Origin: Lamellibrachia satsuma
Taxonomy: Eukaryota; Annelida; Polychaeta; Sabellida; Siboglinidae
NCBI GenBank assembly: GCA_033239005.1
Contig: BSQZ01000001.1
Location: 1,952,501-2,016,500, forward strand
DNA length: 64,000 nucleotides
Reading direction: 5' to 3'
A program made the position numbers and the translations under genes. This document shows positions 46,081 to 59,447 of the stretch, in pieces. Under the pieces are notes generated by a model. The model ran no database searches, was not told where the DNA came from, and saw nothing but the letters and a program-made list of their open reading frames with translations. Within the stretch, counting starts at the first letter, position 1. Each line of letters begins with the position of its first letter.

Positions 46081-46901
46081 CATTTTGCAGTGGGTGAATA
46101 TTGGAAGGTTCAGAGCCACGCCTGTGTGGTTGAACGACAACCGATACAAGCCAAGTGGGGGGAATCCCGTGGGACTTGGGGGTCGGTATCAGATTGTAAT
46201 GACGGTAATCGACCCAGCGCCTTTCACCAAATGTTCGAATAAAAGTTGTAGCTATCACGCGAACTGATTGAAACCGGTCGAACACGCCAGCAGTGTTTAC
46301 ACGTTGTCACAACACGGCCTATTCTTCATGTTACTACTGCGGCGCGCTCATAATTCATGCCATGTAAATTCGGTCGAGCAGAAAACGACGCGACACCTCC
46401 TGCTGAGCGCACGCCGCTTGGCTGGCCGCCAACTCTTGTTTGGCACTCCTTGGACAATGGCGCCACACAATGCCGCTGTAGGCCCCACGTGATCGTCATC
46501 GAAGCAGCAATCTGGCGTGTTGACGTGAACAACGTAGATCGAGCAGAAGGTTTCACAACTTGAAGATGTTTACCTCAGCAAGCGATCGGACGTCCGTTGT
46601 CCTGCTATCTGGTCGCCAGCTGCCGGATTAGTTCTGTCGGATAAACTGTAACGGCTGTCGGTGTATTATTGTTTGCTAGAGTTACTGTGGCTGACACAGT
46701 CGCAGTCAGTCGGTGTCGTGTCTACAGAAATTGCGACGCAGTCGACAACTGTTCCGCTTCATCATCATAAGACACTTGCTGCGTTATGACATATAGGCCT
46801 ACTGGAAAGAACCCACAACCTACGCATCAATTTACCAAGCTCTGCGTCAGATTCGCCCAGGTCTGCGCCGAGAAGGACGGGCAGGTGTGACACCCGCGAC
46901 A
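46081..46901 (+). other. Upstream region and probable 5' UTR of the basic-protein gene
   Basis: Unique, CpG-containing sequence. The last stretch before the ATG at 46902 contains an in-frame stop (TGA near 46888), so the coding region cannot extend upstream without another exon. No TATA box is obvious. Confidence 0.4.
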
Positions 46902-47028
46902 ATGCCTCTGATGTCGTTCAAGAAGGTGTACCAGAACTTTCCGATTGATTTCGCCGACGAGGTGACGCAACATGTCCGTCGAAGGACCGAATCGTATCGC
47001 GAAGACAAGACGTCGCCAGACGGAGCTG
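46902..47028 (+). CDS. Unknown basic protein, predicted first coding exon (42 codons plus 1 nt)
   Basis: Starts MPLMSFKKVYQNFP and ends at a strong donor, GGTAAGTGC. The ATG has A at -3. The exon is GC-richer than its surroundings and ends one base into a codon. That base (G) joins the AT at the start of 52784 to make GAT (Asp), which keeps the long downstream frame open. The combined product would be 388 aa. The link across a 5.75-kb intron is inference from phase and from the lack of a good start in the downstream exon. I do not recognise the family. Confidence 0.6.
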
Positions 47029-47314
47029 GTAAGTGCAACCACTGAATGGGCTACCAACGCAGGTAGTGTATAGTGTACGAGTTACCCAGCTACCTCATTT
47101 AGATTGTATTTTCTGATATCTGATTGAACGGGAAGGGGTGTGTCAAACCAGAATAAGTTATTGGTATGATTTATCAGTGGATAGATAGACCAGACACACT
47201 ACTCCGGTCTTACGTGATTATACTTTAAATAGCGCTGGTTTAGTACAGGATTGTCTTTACGGTAGTGTATTTATTGGAGACCATGGGTTTACAAAGACCA
47301 CCAACTGTGCGAGT

Positions 47315-47630
47315 CCATGACTTCAAACATTCATAAACAAGTGTCTCAGATGCATTCTTAAAAATAAATGGCAAGACAAGATCACAAACACAGCACCAGG
47401 CAAGAGATTGAAAAACGGAAATGGACATCGATAGGACGCACCCTCTGGAAAGAAGTCACCAAGGTGACTAGACAGACCCTGGAATGGAACTCTCTACGAA
47501 CAAGAAAACTAGACATATCAAAGAAATAGTTGGAGTAGTTCAATAGCTGAGGAAATGTCGAAACGTGGAACCTGGACAGACATGACGAGAGCATCCAATA
47601 ATAGAGTGCGTTGGATAAGTGTCTGTTTCG
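47315..47630 (+). pseudogene. LINE ORF2 C-terminal fragment
   Basis: The + strand frames read LQTFINKCLRCILKNKWQDK, then, in another frame, IEKRKWTSIGRTLWKEVTK and TRQTLEWNSL, followed by a degenerate ending. This is the region downstream of the RT domain in LINEs that share the R-KWRWIGHTLR-type block. Frameshifts and stops show it is dead. Confidence 0.78.
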
Positions 47631-47631
47631 G

Positions 47632-47662
<31 letters not shown>
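47632..47662. repeat. GCGT tetranucleotide repeat
   Basis: Seven or so GTGC/GCGT units at the end of the LINE fragment. Confidence 0.9.
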
Positions 47663-47963
47663 ATGTGTTCAAAAATATTTTGTCCGTAATGGCAGAACAT
47701 TAACCAATGCAGTCTAACACCTGATTTAGCTTGCAAGATTCATCGCAAAGATGGGTTGAGGAAACATACATTCGAAACACCTCCATGGTTCACAGTACCG
47801 GCACACTCACATCGCGTCAGTGATAAGATATTCGTTGTTAAGTCAACAACGAATGACTACGTAATTTGCTGGATTGTGTGCAGGGCGATACTGAGTAAAT
47901 TTCCGCCCGGGGCAAAGTCCGAAAAGGCCACTGCCAATGGTCAAATTGGGTACACAGTCCCGG

Positions 47964-48246
47964 CCGCACACAGACCTGACCCCACACAGACCCGATCTCC
48001 AGAGACCCGACCCCACACAGACCCGGCCCCACACAGACCCGGCCCCACACAGACCTGACTCCACACAGACCCGATCTCCAGAGACCCGACCCCACACAGA
48101 CCCGGCTCCACACAGACCCAGCCACATACAGACCCGATCCCACACAGACGCGATCCCCAGAGACCCGACCCCATGCAGGTCCGACCCTACACAGACCCGG
48201 CCCGACACATACCCAGCCTCACACAGTCCCGACTCAACACAGACCC
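47964..48246. repeat. 15-bp minisatellite (CCCACACAGACCCGG type)
   Basis: About 19 copies, interspersed with a second unit type, TCTCCAGAGACCCGAC, at 47996, 48071 and (variant) 48152. Open in several frames without being a gene. Confidence 0.93.
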
Positions 48247-48612
48247 ACAACTGAAGGCTCTAGGCAGAACTTGGGGCAGATTTCGAACAATGAACGGGTT
48301 ATATTGCATCTTGTTTTAAACATTCATGGAATGTGATCCAAGAACTATATGAATTTCTCTGATTCTTTTGGATACAACCATATTCCTCTTCATACATATT
48401 CCCATTAACGCCAACCTCCCATATTATATTCGAACAGCTTCTGGACATCCTAACAAAACGCCAAAATAACTGTTACTTCTGTTAAACATCTTAATGATTT
48501 GGAACTTACTAATTTCAGTGTGCAATTTGGTAAGAGACTTAATGTTGGGAGCATGTGTAATACCTGGTGATGTCAATGTTGACTGACCGTATGCTTTCAC
48601 AAGTATACTTAT
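48247..48612. other. No feature recognised
   Basis: Unique AT-rich intronic sequence. Confidence 0.4.
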
Positions 48613-48742
48613 GATGGCCGAGAAGGGTCATCGCTGTTGTGTGCTGAGTTTGTCAATGGAACGATGACTATTGCTCCATCACATCGCGCATAGCTCCATC
48701 GCGTTGCCAAGTTCAGCACACAACATCGATGGCCCTTCTCGG
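48613..48742. mobile_element. Small foldback element, about 130 bp
   Basis: Arms 48613-48666 and 48694-48742 are imperfect reverse complements. Paired words: CCGAGAAGGG with CCCTTCTCGG, and GTTGTGTGCTGA with TCAGCACACAAC. Confidence 0.7.
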
Positions 48743-50299
48743 GTGTCAGAACGTCACCATTGTGCGTAACCCCTCCTGGGTTCAAAACAACGTCACGCTC
48801 CCATCCAGCACCCCAATGCGCCAGTTTGTAAAATTAGCATGTTCAACGAGTCCACGGGATGTGTTTGCACGCACCGCTCTTGCCTTCCGGCTACACGGTC
48901 GGTTTGTTTGAAACCAAAACCAGCGGAACAAATCTCAGTGAAGTGATTGAAGAACCTACAGGAACGCAACGTCCAACCATCCGTACGAACGGCTACCCTA
49001 AGTTTAAGGTAAAATACTCCTACAATAGCGTATTTAGACCTGTGTTCACACGATATCCGTGTCAGGACAATGGCGTAATGGAAATGGAATACATCATGGA
49101 AATGAGGTGAATGTCTAAGAAAGAGAACCACCGAGCACGTTCCATCATGTTCAAGCAAAACATTCGTGTAACGTCGATGCAGCGACCGGTTCATTGTTTA
49201 CCCTCCTGGGGAGCAGGCAGAAGTAACCATCCTGAACGGCATCAAGTGATCTAGCAGATTACCCACGTGGTGAGAACAATGCCCCTTAACGCAATGAAGC
49301 TGAACAATGGCACAAAAGATCAGCCTTAGAACCGTGAAATATAGACGCTCCCCTAGACGCTACAGACAGTTTAATATAGTTTTGACTAAGTGTGCTATTC
49401 TGGAACCGTGAGAACAAAATAATTACACACTTCGACATAGGCGAGTGTGACGATAACGATCTATCAACAGACAATAATTGACGCTACAATTGAGCTACAA
49501 TTTGATAGCAGCAACGCGCGCGGACACGTTCCAAACGTATACCCGTTCCAAATAATCCAAAGCTGTCATCGAACATAACTCGTATCGTGACAAACGTACT
49601 CGTCTTTGTGAACTAACTCAATCTAACACAAAGTAAAGCGACTATAAATAAATGTGTGTAATCCGGATAAATGGCAGAATTTTTTTAAACTAATTATTCT
49701 TATAAGAAACGTGTTGTGAAAAGAAGTCGTGTAGGCCTAGGTTAGCTGTGGTAATGGCTGAACTAATGGTTATGTGCTTATGATCTTAAGTAAAACGCTG
49801 ACAATAGATATGTTGTAGACAGGCATGGGTCGGTCGGAACGAATGTGGTATAAATGATGTCATAATGACGAAGGCGGTTGAGTATATAGTATGTAGGGTC
49901 TACGCACAATATCGCTGAACTATTCGCATAAGCCCTCCTATTAAAGTCACGACCTGCTGTATATCGAAACGAACGTGACGTTCGCTTGCACCGGATACCA
50001 CGACAGTGCAAAATTAGCTTCGGATTTGGAGACAATGCCGCTTACACGCTGCCGATAATGATATTGGCTCATCGATACGTATGTTTCTGAGAACAGCAAC
50101 AACGGGACAGTCGACGTATACGACACTTCGCAACTTGCATTTGTGAGGTTGAACCTAAGTGAATGTTTAAAAATGTATTTGTATTGACCACCAGATATTG
50201 TTTTGTATTAGTCACAGACGGAATAATAATTATACAAATCTACAAAACATTGAAGATGACACATTGAGTATTCATTGGATATTCACAATTATGATATAT
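48743..50299. other. No gene recognised
   Basis: Unique sequence. Overlapping frames of 83 codons (+) and 133 codons (-) around 48793-49194 show no domain and no phase-matched splice sites that I could support. Confidence 0.35.
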
Positions 50300-50425
50300 T
50301 ATCAAGATATGCTTTATGGTTGTTAATATATGCTTTATGTTTGCTAAGATATGTTTTATAGTTGTTAAGATATGCTTCATGGCTGTTAAGATATGCTTCG
50401 TGGTTGTTATGATATGCTTCGTGGT
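50300..50425. repeat. 23-bp degenerate tandem repeat
   Basis: About 5-6 copies of a unit like GTTGTTAAGATATGCTTCAT. Confidence 0.85.
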
Positions 50426-51867
<1,442 letters not shown>

Positions 51868-51962
51868 CAACTGGGTGCACCTCGTCTACGAAGCAACCAG
51901 GGAGAGTGTAGATATGGGGTGATGTCGATTGTTCACGGTCAAACATCTGCGTTTAACCCTGT

Positions 51963-52638
51963 ATCCGGAATCGGTTTACGGACAAACTCCCCTCCCCGGA
52001 CGCAATCCCCCCAGACAAAACCTCCCCTGGACAGAATCCCCCTCATCTAAATTACAACTAGGACAAAATCCTCACATAACAAAAAAGTAAAACACGCAGT
52101 ATAAGTAAAAACCTCTATAAAGTTTGCACTTGTCAATAAGCTACACATCTTGATGAATGCGTGGCAATGTCACCACACTCTCACCGAATACGGGTCTTCT
52201 TCTGAGTTGTTTTTTGAGTAAATGTATCCATTACATCCCAACGTTTTTCCAACTGTGTTACTCTTTATGGCCTCCATGTCGATGACTCAGATATGCTCCA
52301 CAGATGAGACAGTCTGGAGCCAGGAGCGTATTTGTTAAACTTGGTTATGGCGAATACTGCTGCATTTGTGTAGATGAACTGTTTATTGGCTGTTCGTTTC
52401 CCGATCTCAACTGTGATGCAATAAGAAATTATAAGGCAATACATAATAAATGTAACAGCAACAAATAATGTTTGGTCATATATAACTGTATAAAAACACG
52501 ATGATAAATAAGTATGAAAATGTGTTTGAAGATGATGACTGATTGGGGAGTTTGTCCTAGTTGCCATTTAGGTGGGGGTTATGTTCTGGGGGGGCTTTTG
52601 TCCGGGGATGGGGGGGTTTGCCATACATTCCCCGGATT
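51963..52638. mobile_element. Foldback element with C/G-rich arms
   Basis: Left arm 51963-52072 and right arm 52545-52638 match as reverse complements: ATCCGGAAT with ATTCCCCGGAT, CTCCCCGGAC with GTCCGGGGAT, CAACTAGGACAAA with TTTGTCCTAGTTG. The AT-rich 470-bp centre has no conserved coding frame. Confidence 0.65.
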
Positions 52639-52783
52639 CATCAATGGTCACTGAGTACCGTTCACTTACTTATCGTTTTCGCATGGCGCATAAGGCCATC
52701 TAATTTTATTTAAACCATTACCATACTGATTTTGCACGGCGACTACACGAAATTTCACACACGTATGTTTCCTTCCGCTTTAG

Positions 52784-53823
52784 ATGGTTCAAGTATCAAC
52801 GTATCGGTTGGCGATGTCGGCGCGACGTTGGCGAGCGGCCTGACTGGCACGTCTCGCTACCAGGGCCACTTCGTGTTGACGACGAAGCGGTCACACACGC
52901 CGCTCATCACGGTCAGCGACGCCGAGTCGGACAACGAGAACAGCTCCGTCGCCACTCCGTTCAGGTCAGCGAAGCGGCAGTCGCCCCTCTCCCACACGAA
53001 CGGCTACTTCACGTCGGCCATGAACTACATCGTCAGACCGACGACGTTCATGCGTCCGCCGTCAAGGACGACGATCTCACTGGACAACGTCGACATGTGG
53101 GAGAGTGACTCGGAGAGCGATCAAAGTCAGGGATTCGACAAAATAAACATCGCGACGATTGTTCCGAGCAAAACGATCGACTTTTCCGCCTTACGCCGAT
53201 CGCGTAGTCCCGTAGTGGCGCACAAGCGGAATAGAGTCGAAGGTGCGAGCGTCCACAGAACAGGCAATCCAACGGGGACGCTACGAGAGCGCATCATGGC
53301 GTCGCCGGTCGCCATGACACGCGAGCCTCGTTCTCGTCCGCACTCGCGCGGTCCGCGCAAAGTTCGAACGGCAGTTCCAAAGCCCCAGCGATGTTACTTC
53401 AATCCTATAAGGCACGAAAAACGCCGGGATACGTCGGAAAGCGCCGAAGTGAAAAGACACATAGACAAAAAGCCATCTCCGGGGTCGACAATCGCGAGTT
53501 CACGGAAAACACTCGCATCGAAGGCGTCTGCGATTGACGTCGACTCAACACGGGCGTTCGCTCGGTCGACGCTAGTGAAACACAGCCGGGATGAGGTGAG
53601 GTCGGACGCGGCTACGACTCAGACAGACAGATCACCGCCGAAGGTGAAGTTCAACGAATACGTGACTATAACCGACGGAACAATGAACACCTTCGACTTG
53701 CTTCGCTCCTCGGCCAACTCGGCACAGCTCTTCAAGAAACGCTTCCTGCGCAACTCCGCCGACATACAGCGCCACGTGGAGGGCAACTCGGAGTCACCAG
53801 ACATGTCTGAGTTCCCGACGTGA
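52784..53823 (+). CDS. Unknown basic, disordered protein, predicted last coding exon (346 codons)
   Basis: Long GC-rich open frame that stands out from its AT-rich flanks. The acceptor TTTCCTTCCGCTTTAG precedes it; no convincing ATG begins the frame (the alternative is ATG at 52765). Numbered in the 388-aa model, it has an acidic SDAESDNENSS stretch (about 87-97), DMWESDSESDQS (about 146-157), many Arg/Lys-Ser-Pro words, a single Cys (246), and PPKVKFNEY, where KVKF (329-332) fits the RVxF docking motif of protein phosphatase 1. The last part, FDLLRSSANSAQLFKKRFLR, may form a helix. It ends with TGA (53821-53823). I do not recognise the family. A nuclear or signalling-scaffold role is speculation from composition. 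Confidence 0.75.
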
Positions 53824-54483
53824 CATCGCAGACGCCGCCGCGGTATTTGATTTAGTCGCCTCTGTGTGACTACGATATGAAGGTATCAAATGTGTGAGCT
53901 GATTGAGAGCTGATTCCCGATGGACAGACAGACACGGCGACGGATCTCTCAGTGGTTCCACAGTAGCCGACTGCGACGGTAGGGTCTTACGCTTAAACCC
54001 GAGTAGGACTCGCAGCACCCAGCAGCCGTATGCATTACAGGCCTGTACACAACACTTCTTTATTGTCTGCAACTTTAACAAGCTGTCTGGGCCAACCGTT
54101 CAAGCAGAATCGGTGCCTATTCCAATTTTAAAGGAATTTGGACAGAACACAGTATACATTTAGCAATCCTAGTCATCGAAACCAACGCCGGCGCTGATTC
54201 AGCCAACCTCGTTGTAACATCGGGCATCAGAAATGCCGAAAATACGTCTGAAAGGTTTAGTGACAAATGACTGGCAGACTGGAGGAGCGTGTACTGTTCA
54301 GTATCATTGCAAAGCAACCTGACTACTGACTTATAATCGTTGCGACTTTGCACATTAGGCATTCACGCCACGAGGTGAAACATTTAACAAACGTCTAATT
54401 GTACGAATCCTCGGACTGAGCATACTGACACTTGTGACACTAATGAGTATTACATAAATCATATTTTGCTACTGGCACCGTCA
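53824..54483 (+). other. Probable 3' UTR
   Basis: Unique sequence between the stop and a candidate AATAAA. Frames here have no recognisable features. Confidence 0.4.
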
Positions 54484-54489
54484 AATAAA
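54484..54489 (+). terminator. Candidate poly(A) signal
   Basis: AATAAA about 660 nt after the stop codon at 53823. Weak evidence, as such hexamers are common in AT-rich DNA. Confidence 0.35.
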
Positions 54490-54852
54490 ATAATGCGAAC
54501 TTTCAACATACAAACAATTGTATTGCATTTTAAACAGCTTAGATTAGTAAGTACTATGATTGTGCTCGTATAGCTGTGTCTTTGCGGTGGATCCTTGGTG
54601 TCTGCACCCTTTCTCTGGCCAACAAAATAGTGTTTCATATCCACGTCCAAAAGATGCCGACTGTTTTTAACATTTGAAATTCTCTGGTGGTCTTGTAACA
54701 CGTCACTGGTTTCAACCACAGACAGGACGTGTTATATCGCACTGCTTGGTTCTTGGTCCATCGCGTGGCTTCCCGACCGTCACAATACATGCTGGCCAAA
54801 CGAAACCAAAAGCAACACAATCCAGACAGCAAGCGGAGAACGCCGCAAAAAG

Positions 54853-55013
54853 TAGAGGAGACCGGGGCTAGTTGTTACAATTGTCAGATAGTCACTTTTT
54901 GTTAAAAGTATGTTTAAGTATATTATTGCTGTTGACTCCATAGGTGTGCTGTTTTCGTAGAACGACCCTGTAACAACTTGCCCCTGTATACAACTAACTC
55001 CGGTCTCCACTAC
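54853..55013. mobile_element. 161-bp MITE with about 27-bp terminal inverted repeats
   Basis: The left end AGAGGAGACCGGGGCTAGTT pairs with the right end AACTAACTCCGGTCTCCACT. A subterminal GTTGTTACA is also mirrored (TGTAACAAC). Too short for a gene. Confidence 0.75.
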
Positions 55014-57377
55014 GATGATACGATGTAAATTTGCTGCGACACTACAACGATATATAACAACACGTAGTCCGCCACGCGGCAACTGTTGTATATTAAAATA
55101 CGCTTAAGATAAATAGTAACTTGAAACGCCATTTGTTCAGGTGAATGTGCTTCAGTGCTTAGCGAGTAAATCAGGCGACTGGCGTGTCGGGTGTTATGTA
55201 GGTTAACTGGCGCCGTGCCAGGTCTCAATAACAGCTGACAGACCTGTCACAGACCACGATTAATCTCTCCTAGACAATCGTACGGCGTTTCGTGGCTGTG
55301 TGAGAGAATAAGTGTTTTTGTCTTGTAAAACTAATGCATTCACCCACATGACTATTTGCTTACTTCGCCAGTTCAGCCGAAATGACTTCCTTATAGGTTT
55401 TAGTATACTAATGATACAGTAGGAACAATATCCGGAACGTGGACACGCGCATACGATGTAAACAGATGGCACGCCTGGTTTTCTCACAGTCGTAGTTGTT
55501 TCCTACACACATCTGTACTTGGAGGCAGCTAGGTTTGCTAGTTGGGCTTTGTTCCTCTTGGCAGCAAACCGTAACACCTGATTACTTAAACGCATCATTC
55601 ACAAAACTAAAACCGAGACTACAATAGTAACGTTCTCGACTGTGGATGCTGGAAACAAACACGCAGCAGCGGATCCAGGGGGGGTCTCAAGACCCCCCAT
55701 AGGCCTCGAAGGGGGTTCAGCGCAGCGCAGTGTTCGAAATGACCACTGACTCTTGGGGGTCCCCGAAAAAATCTTCTTTTCAGGCACTGTAATGGCGATT
55801 AACGCCTATGTTTGTGAAACAAACTTGCTTGCTATCATAGCGACCTGTAGGTATTTCGACCTGTAGTTATTTTACCAACTTAGGTTGAATGAACTTGTTG
55901 TAAGTCGCTCTGAATAAGAACGTCTGCTAAATGACTAAACTGTAAATTGTGGTCTAAACCATTGTTACTGGAGTTGCAGACACAGTGCTCTGTAATTCTG
56001 AGAAGTAAAATGCCGAGGTAAAATGTGCCTCGACTGGACACTCATTTGTGGCATTACTGCAGACACTGTGGAATGATTTAAGATGTTTTTAACAGAGATT
56101 AACTGAACGACAATATAGTGAGCTGAATGAATCAGCTAAACTACCAACATAATGATGTCGAGTCCTGCAAAAACCATAAAGTTCTTGCTGCGAGATCGAT
56201 CGAATTCTGCGAAAACCGATACAACAGAATTTATGAGGATTTTAAGTTTCTAACAAAATGTTTAATGTGTGTCACAAACATGACGTTTTTTGACATAAAA
56301 ATAAGACAAAACTGCACTGTTCTTGTGTATTTGCTGTTTAACGTACGTGTGGGGCGAACTTGCCCCGGCCCCTGTGCGGACTTGCCCGGCCCCTGAGCGG
56401 ACTGGCCCGACATGAGGCAAGTCTGCCCATGCTTTGGTAAGTCTACTAAGAATCAGATTTGGATATTGGCTTGTAACAGTTTTAGCATTTGTTGATAGCA
56501 CAAATGTGGACAAGAAACTGATCCTCTAGCTCTACAAATACAGTCTCCAGATCTATAAAAGTGTCCATTGGGGCGGACTAGTACCAGTTTCCCCATAATT
56601 ATAGGCCTACATCGGAACTAGTGTCAATGTAAAGACTGAATTATTAGCAGCCGGCTAATATTAACCTTATGTAAGTAGAACGACACATGTCTCGCCCCCT
56701 CTCTCCGGTTCGTAAGTAGAATTATATATGAGTACGACTGACTGAGACCCCCACTGCCAACAAGCTTAGATCCGCCCCTGCGCTTGACACCTTCCAGATT
56801 CTACGGGTATTCTAGCCCAATACGACCACAAACGAGAGCTGTTCTGCCACAACATTCCTGGCCACACAAATAGAGAGACAGAGATGTAGTTTGCTAGGCG
56901 GTGGCCAAGACAGTCTTGCGCTGGACAGCGGGCGGAAGAAGGAAACACGGAGGAGATGAAAGCATGCAGCTTGACGTGAGACACCAGCACCAGGCGGGCT
57001 GCAGACCGACAGCAGTGGCGCTCTCTTGCGAAGCTTTATTTGCCACCCAGGGCACAGCGAGTGACGATTCGCAAGGATTCGCTCGAGTAAATTGTACCCG
57101 TCAGTCTCTACAAAAACTCTGAAGACTTCACGTGCTGATAATGGATGTTTCAATATGTTCTACAGGGACCGTCTCAGCTTTGGATACATGCCAATCACGT
57201 GATCTAAGTGTGCACGAATACATGCATACAAACTCGTTCCAACCAGAAGTGCGAAAAGGTGTCATATTGCCAATTAGAACAATTCTTTAGCAGGTGATTC
57301 CCTGGCCTTCAAGCGCACTCACCTTCGTCTACGTGGTCGATCCGAAAACAGCATTAAAAACACAGCGTTTTTGGATA
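55014..57377. other. No gene recognised; possible decayed hAT-like ends
   Basis: Mostly unique. GCGGATCCAGGGGG (55671) and TAGATCCGCCCCTG (56767) resemble opposite ends of hAT-type elements with GGATC-rich termini, but no target duplication supports a single 1.1-kb element. Short CTTGCCCCGGCCCCTG-like repeats lie at 56361-56412. Confidence 0.35.
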
Positions 57378-57526
57378 CCAGTGGCGTATCTAGTATCTTA
57401 CAAGGGGGGCCCGCCCAAGCTTTGTCACTCATTAGTTTATCATGTCACCGTGTAGTGGCGCAACAGGTTACATTCGATGAAAAAAATTAAGGGGGACATG
57501 GCCCACCCCCCCCAATACACCACCGG
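57378..57526. mobile_element. 149-bp MITE, same family as 35205-35319
   Basis: Left end CCAGTGGCGTATCTAG, right end CAATACACCACCGG, with G-rich and C-rich subterminal tracts. The internal TGTAGTGGCGCAACAG is shared with 35205-35319. The termini resemble hAT-derived MITEs (CAGTGGCG). The 8-bp flanks (TTGGATAC and GAGTATAC) agree only partly. Confidence 0.6.
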
Positions 57527-58197
57527 AGTATACGTTATCACCAATCAAGTAACCACAATGACGTATTCCCAATGAAGCTACGATATTATGACCAGGTAAA
57601 GGTGCAGTGCATTCATTGCTTCTATGCCATAACCGTGAGATCCAAATACTACCTACTGACTGTCTTGAATCACCTTTATTCGGAGGTCACCAAATAAATA
57701 TGACATTAGGAATAGTTGCCAACTTAAGAATCATACGGAATATTGTTGGTAGTGCGGTACTTGGCACCGTATATCATTCTACGTGGAAAAAACTGGCAAC
57801 ATACGGTGCAATACAATCAGCAATGGCACACGGTAATGCTCAGACAGGAAAGGGGACACGTTATTGTTTACATATAGGCCGTTCTCGCTAGCTCATAAAC
57901 ATGTTGATACTGCCGATTAATGTCTTATTTGGTAAGCACCGTCACCTTACTGGAGGGACCGGAGCAAAATCACGTTTCAAGCAGTAACATGATGTTTACA
58001 GTTGGGTTAATGAATTGCACGACAGTCGAAGCTGACAGCAGCTGTAAGCATACAGCCGCAGGCAATAAGGAAAGGTGCAGTTACACACAATGGCTTGTCG
58101 GTTCACTTCAATTGGTGTTCTTTTCAATGGGAAGGAGATCGAGTCTTGAGATTTGGCATTGCCTCAGCAATTGAACGTGGCAACTGCGTAACAATAG
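57527..58197. other. No gene recognised
   Basis: Unique sequence downstream of the - strand gene's 3' end. Frames at 57607-57891 and 57920-58174 on the + strand have no recognisable features. Confidence 0.35.
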
Positions 58198-58203
58198 TTT
58201 ATT
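58198..58203 (-). terminator. Candidate poly(A) signal of the - strand gene
   Basis: AATAAA on the - strand, about 345 nt after the stop at 58548. Weak evidence. Confidence 0.35.
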
Positions 58204-58547
58204 CATTGAACTACAGGTGCTGGTAATACAGAAATAAATTGAGGGTTCGTCACTAGAATAATATTAGTCATAACTGGTCAAGCTACCTGACGTATTACAT
58301 TCTAAAATCAATACAACATCAGTGAATGTTGTTGTTGCTGTGTTCTTTATCCCTCAAGTTAACTTGTTAAATCAAGTCCGGGGTGAGGCATAGATGCAGA
58401 TATATTGATGTGTGTATGTAACTAGAAACCTTTAACATTTTCTTAGAAAGAACATAAATACTGAATACAAATCACCACCCTTACTGACGACGGATGGAAA
58501 CGACACATATTGGAAGGACATCAGTACGTTCACACACAAACTCAGCA

Positions 58548-58918
58548 TCACGAACTGTTCGTTTCTGGGTTTAGGTACTTCCTGTCAATACAGAATGGAT
58601 TGAGACTATACCACGGTGGCATCAAGCTGCACACGGCGCTGTTGTTCTCTTGCACTGGTCTGTCCTCGGCCAGCGGTCGTTCCCCTTCAGTGCATCTACC
58701 ATCATCTCCTCCCTCCACGCTGTCATCATGCTGGGTCCTATCCCCATCATGCTCAGTCTCTCCCTTCAAGTTTGACCCACAGGGTCCTCCAGAGCTGGCT
58801 GTAGTTTCCGTGACACGGCTATCATTGCTTCCCACGGATGTCCTGCCATTCATGCCCTGAGCTGGCCCATGCTGCAAGTCATTACCAGCCGCCGTCTGTC
58901 CACTAGTCTCCAAGGTGT
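58548..58918 (-). CDS. Unrecognised - strand gene, predicted last exon
   Basis: The acceptor TTGCACAG is followed by ACACCTTGG. Its first two bases complete the codon left open by the exon at 59277-59447 (G then AC gives Asp). The frame then stays open to the stop at 58548. The product is polar and low-complexity: many Gly, Ser, Asp and Glu (for example GETEHDGDRTQHDDSVEGGD), so probably a disordered tail. The final 30 or so residues (PWYSLNPFCIDRKYLNP) look less biased, and a splice inside the exon cannot be excluded. Confidence 0.6.
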
Positions 58919-59276
58919 CTGTGCAACAGTAATGTGCAACATTTAATGTCGGTTGTGGGTTTTATTACAAATGGTAAAACACTTCTTCTGTCACTATCAC
59001 AATAATATATTATTATCACCAGGATATCTATTACTACTACTTGGTCATTAGAGAGGTTCAGCATGCCAAACTTGAAATGTGTAGGTATAAAAGATGTAAT
59101 TCATTTATCAGGAAAACTCTGGACACATACATTGGGACCAAAGTGTCCAGATGAACAAGGTTCCACTGTGCTGCTGCTACTACAACTTATTTGCATCAAT
59201 TGGTAAAACTGGATTACATTTTTGGGGCTTTATATCTAGGATATGATACGTGTAAACCCTAGAAACCCGAGCACAC

Positions 59277-59447
59277 CTTCCTTGAGATGTTTCTTCACCA
59301 CTGCCAGCACGTCCCTTGGACTGTACACATTCACACTGTCAGTGAGCAACTTGAACTTCTGTCTCATCAGAGCCTGCTGGTCACTCGTGTCCAGTGACTT
59401 CAGGTGGTCAGCGAGACCATCAAGAATGTCTAGTAGAATGGCTGCCT
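59277..59447 (-). CDS. Unrecognised - strand gene, helical exon (57 codons)
   Basis: The best-supported exon of this gene. The acceptor CTGTCCTGCACTTTGACAG precedes AGGCAGCC. The product reads AAILLDILDGLADHLKSLDT then SDQQALMRQKFKLL, an amphipathic helical pattern with regular Leu spacing, and ends in KKHLKEG at the donor GTGTGC. Phase in is 1 (completed by G from the exon at 61370-61502 to give Glu), phase out is 1. It resembles the helical repeats found in HEAT-like scaffolds or GAIN-type extracellular regions, but neither can be assigned. Cell location and function are unknown. Confidence 0.75.

Noticed and set aside
48793..49194. 133-codon - strand frame and 83-codon + frame
   Set aside because: No domain and no splice sites in phase with the neighbouring gene.
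52732..52783. 5' extension of the 346-codon exon to 52732
   Set aside because: The frame there starts at TTG and reads through a clear polypyrimidine tract and AG, so it is more likely intron; ATG at 52765 remains an alternative.
55666..56779. A 1.1-kb hAT-like element with GGATC-rich ends
   Set aside because: The two end-like motifs do not match well beyond a few bases and no 8-bp target duplication was found.
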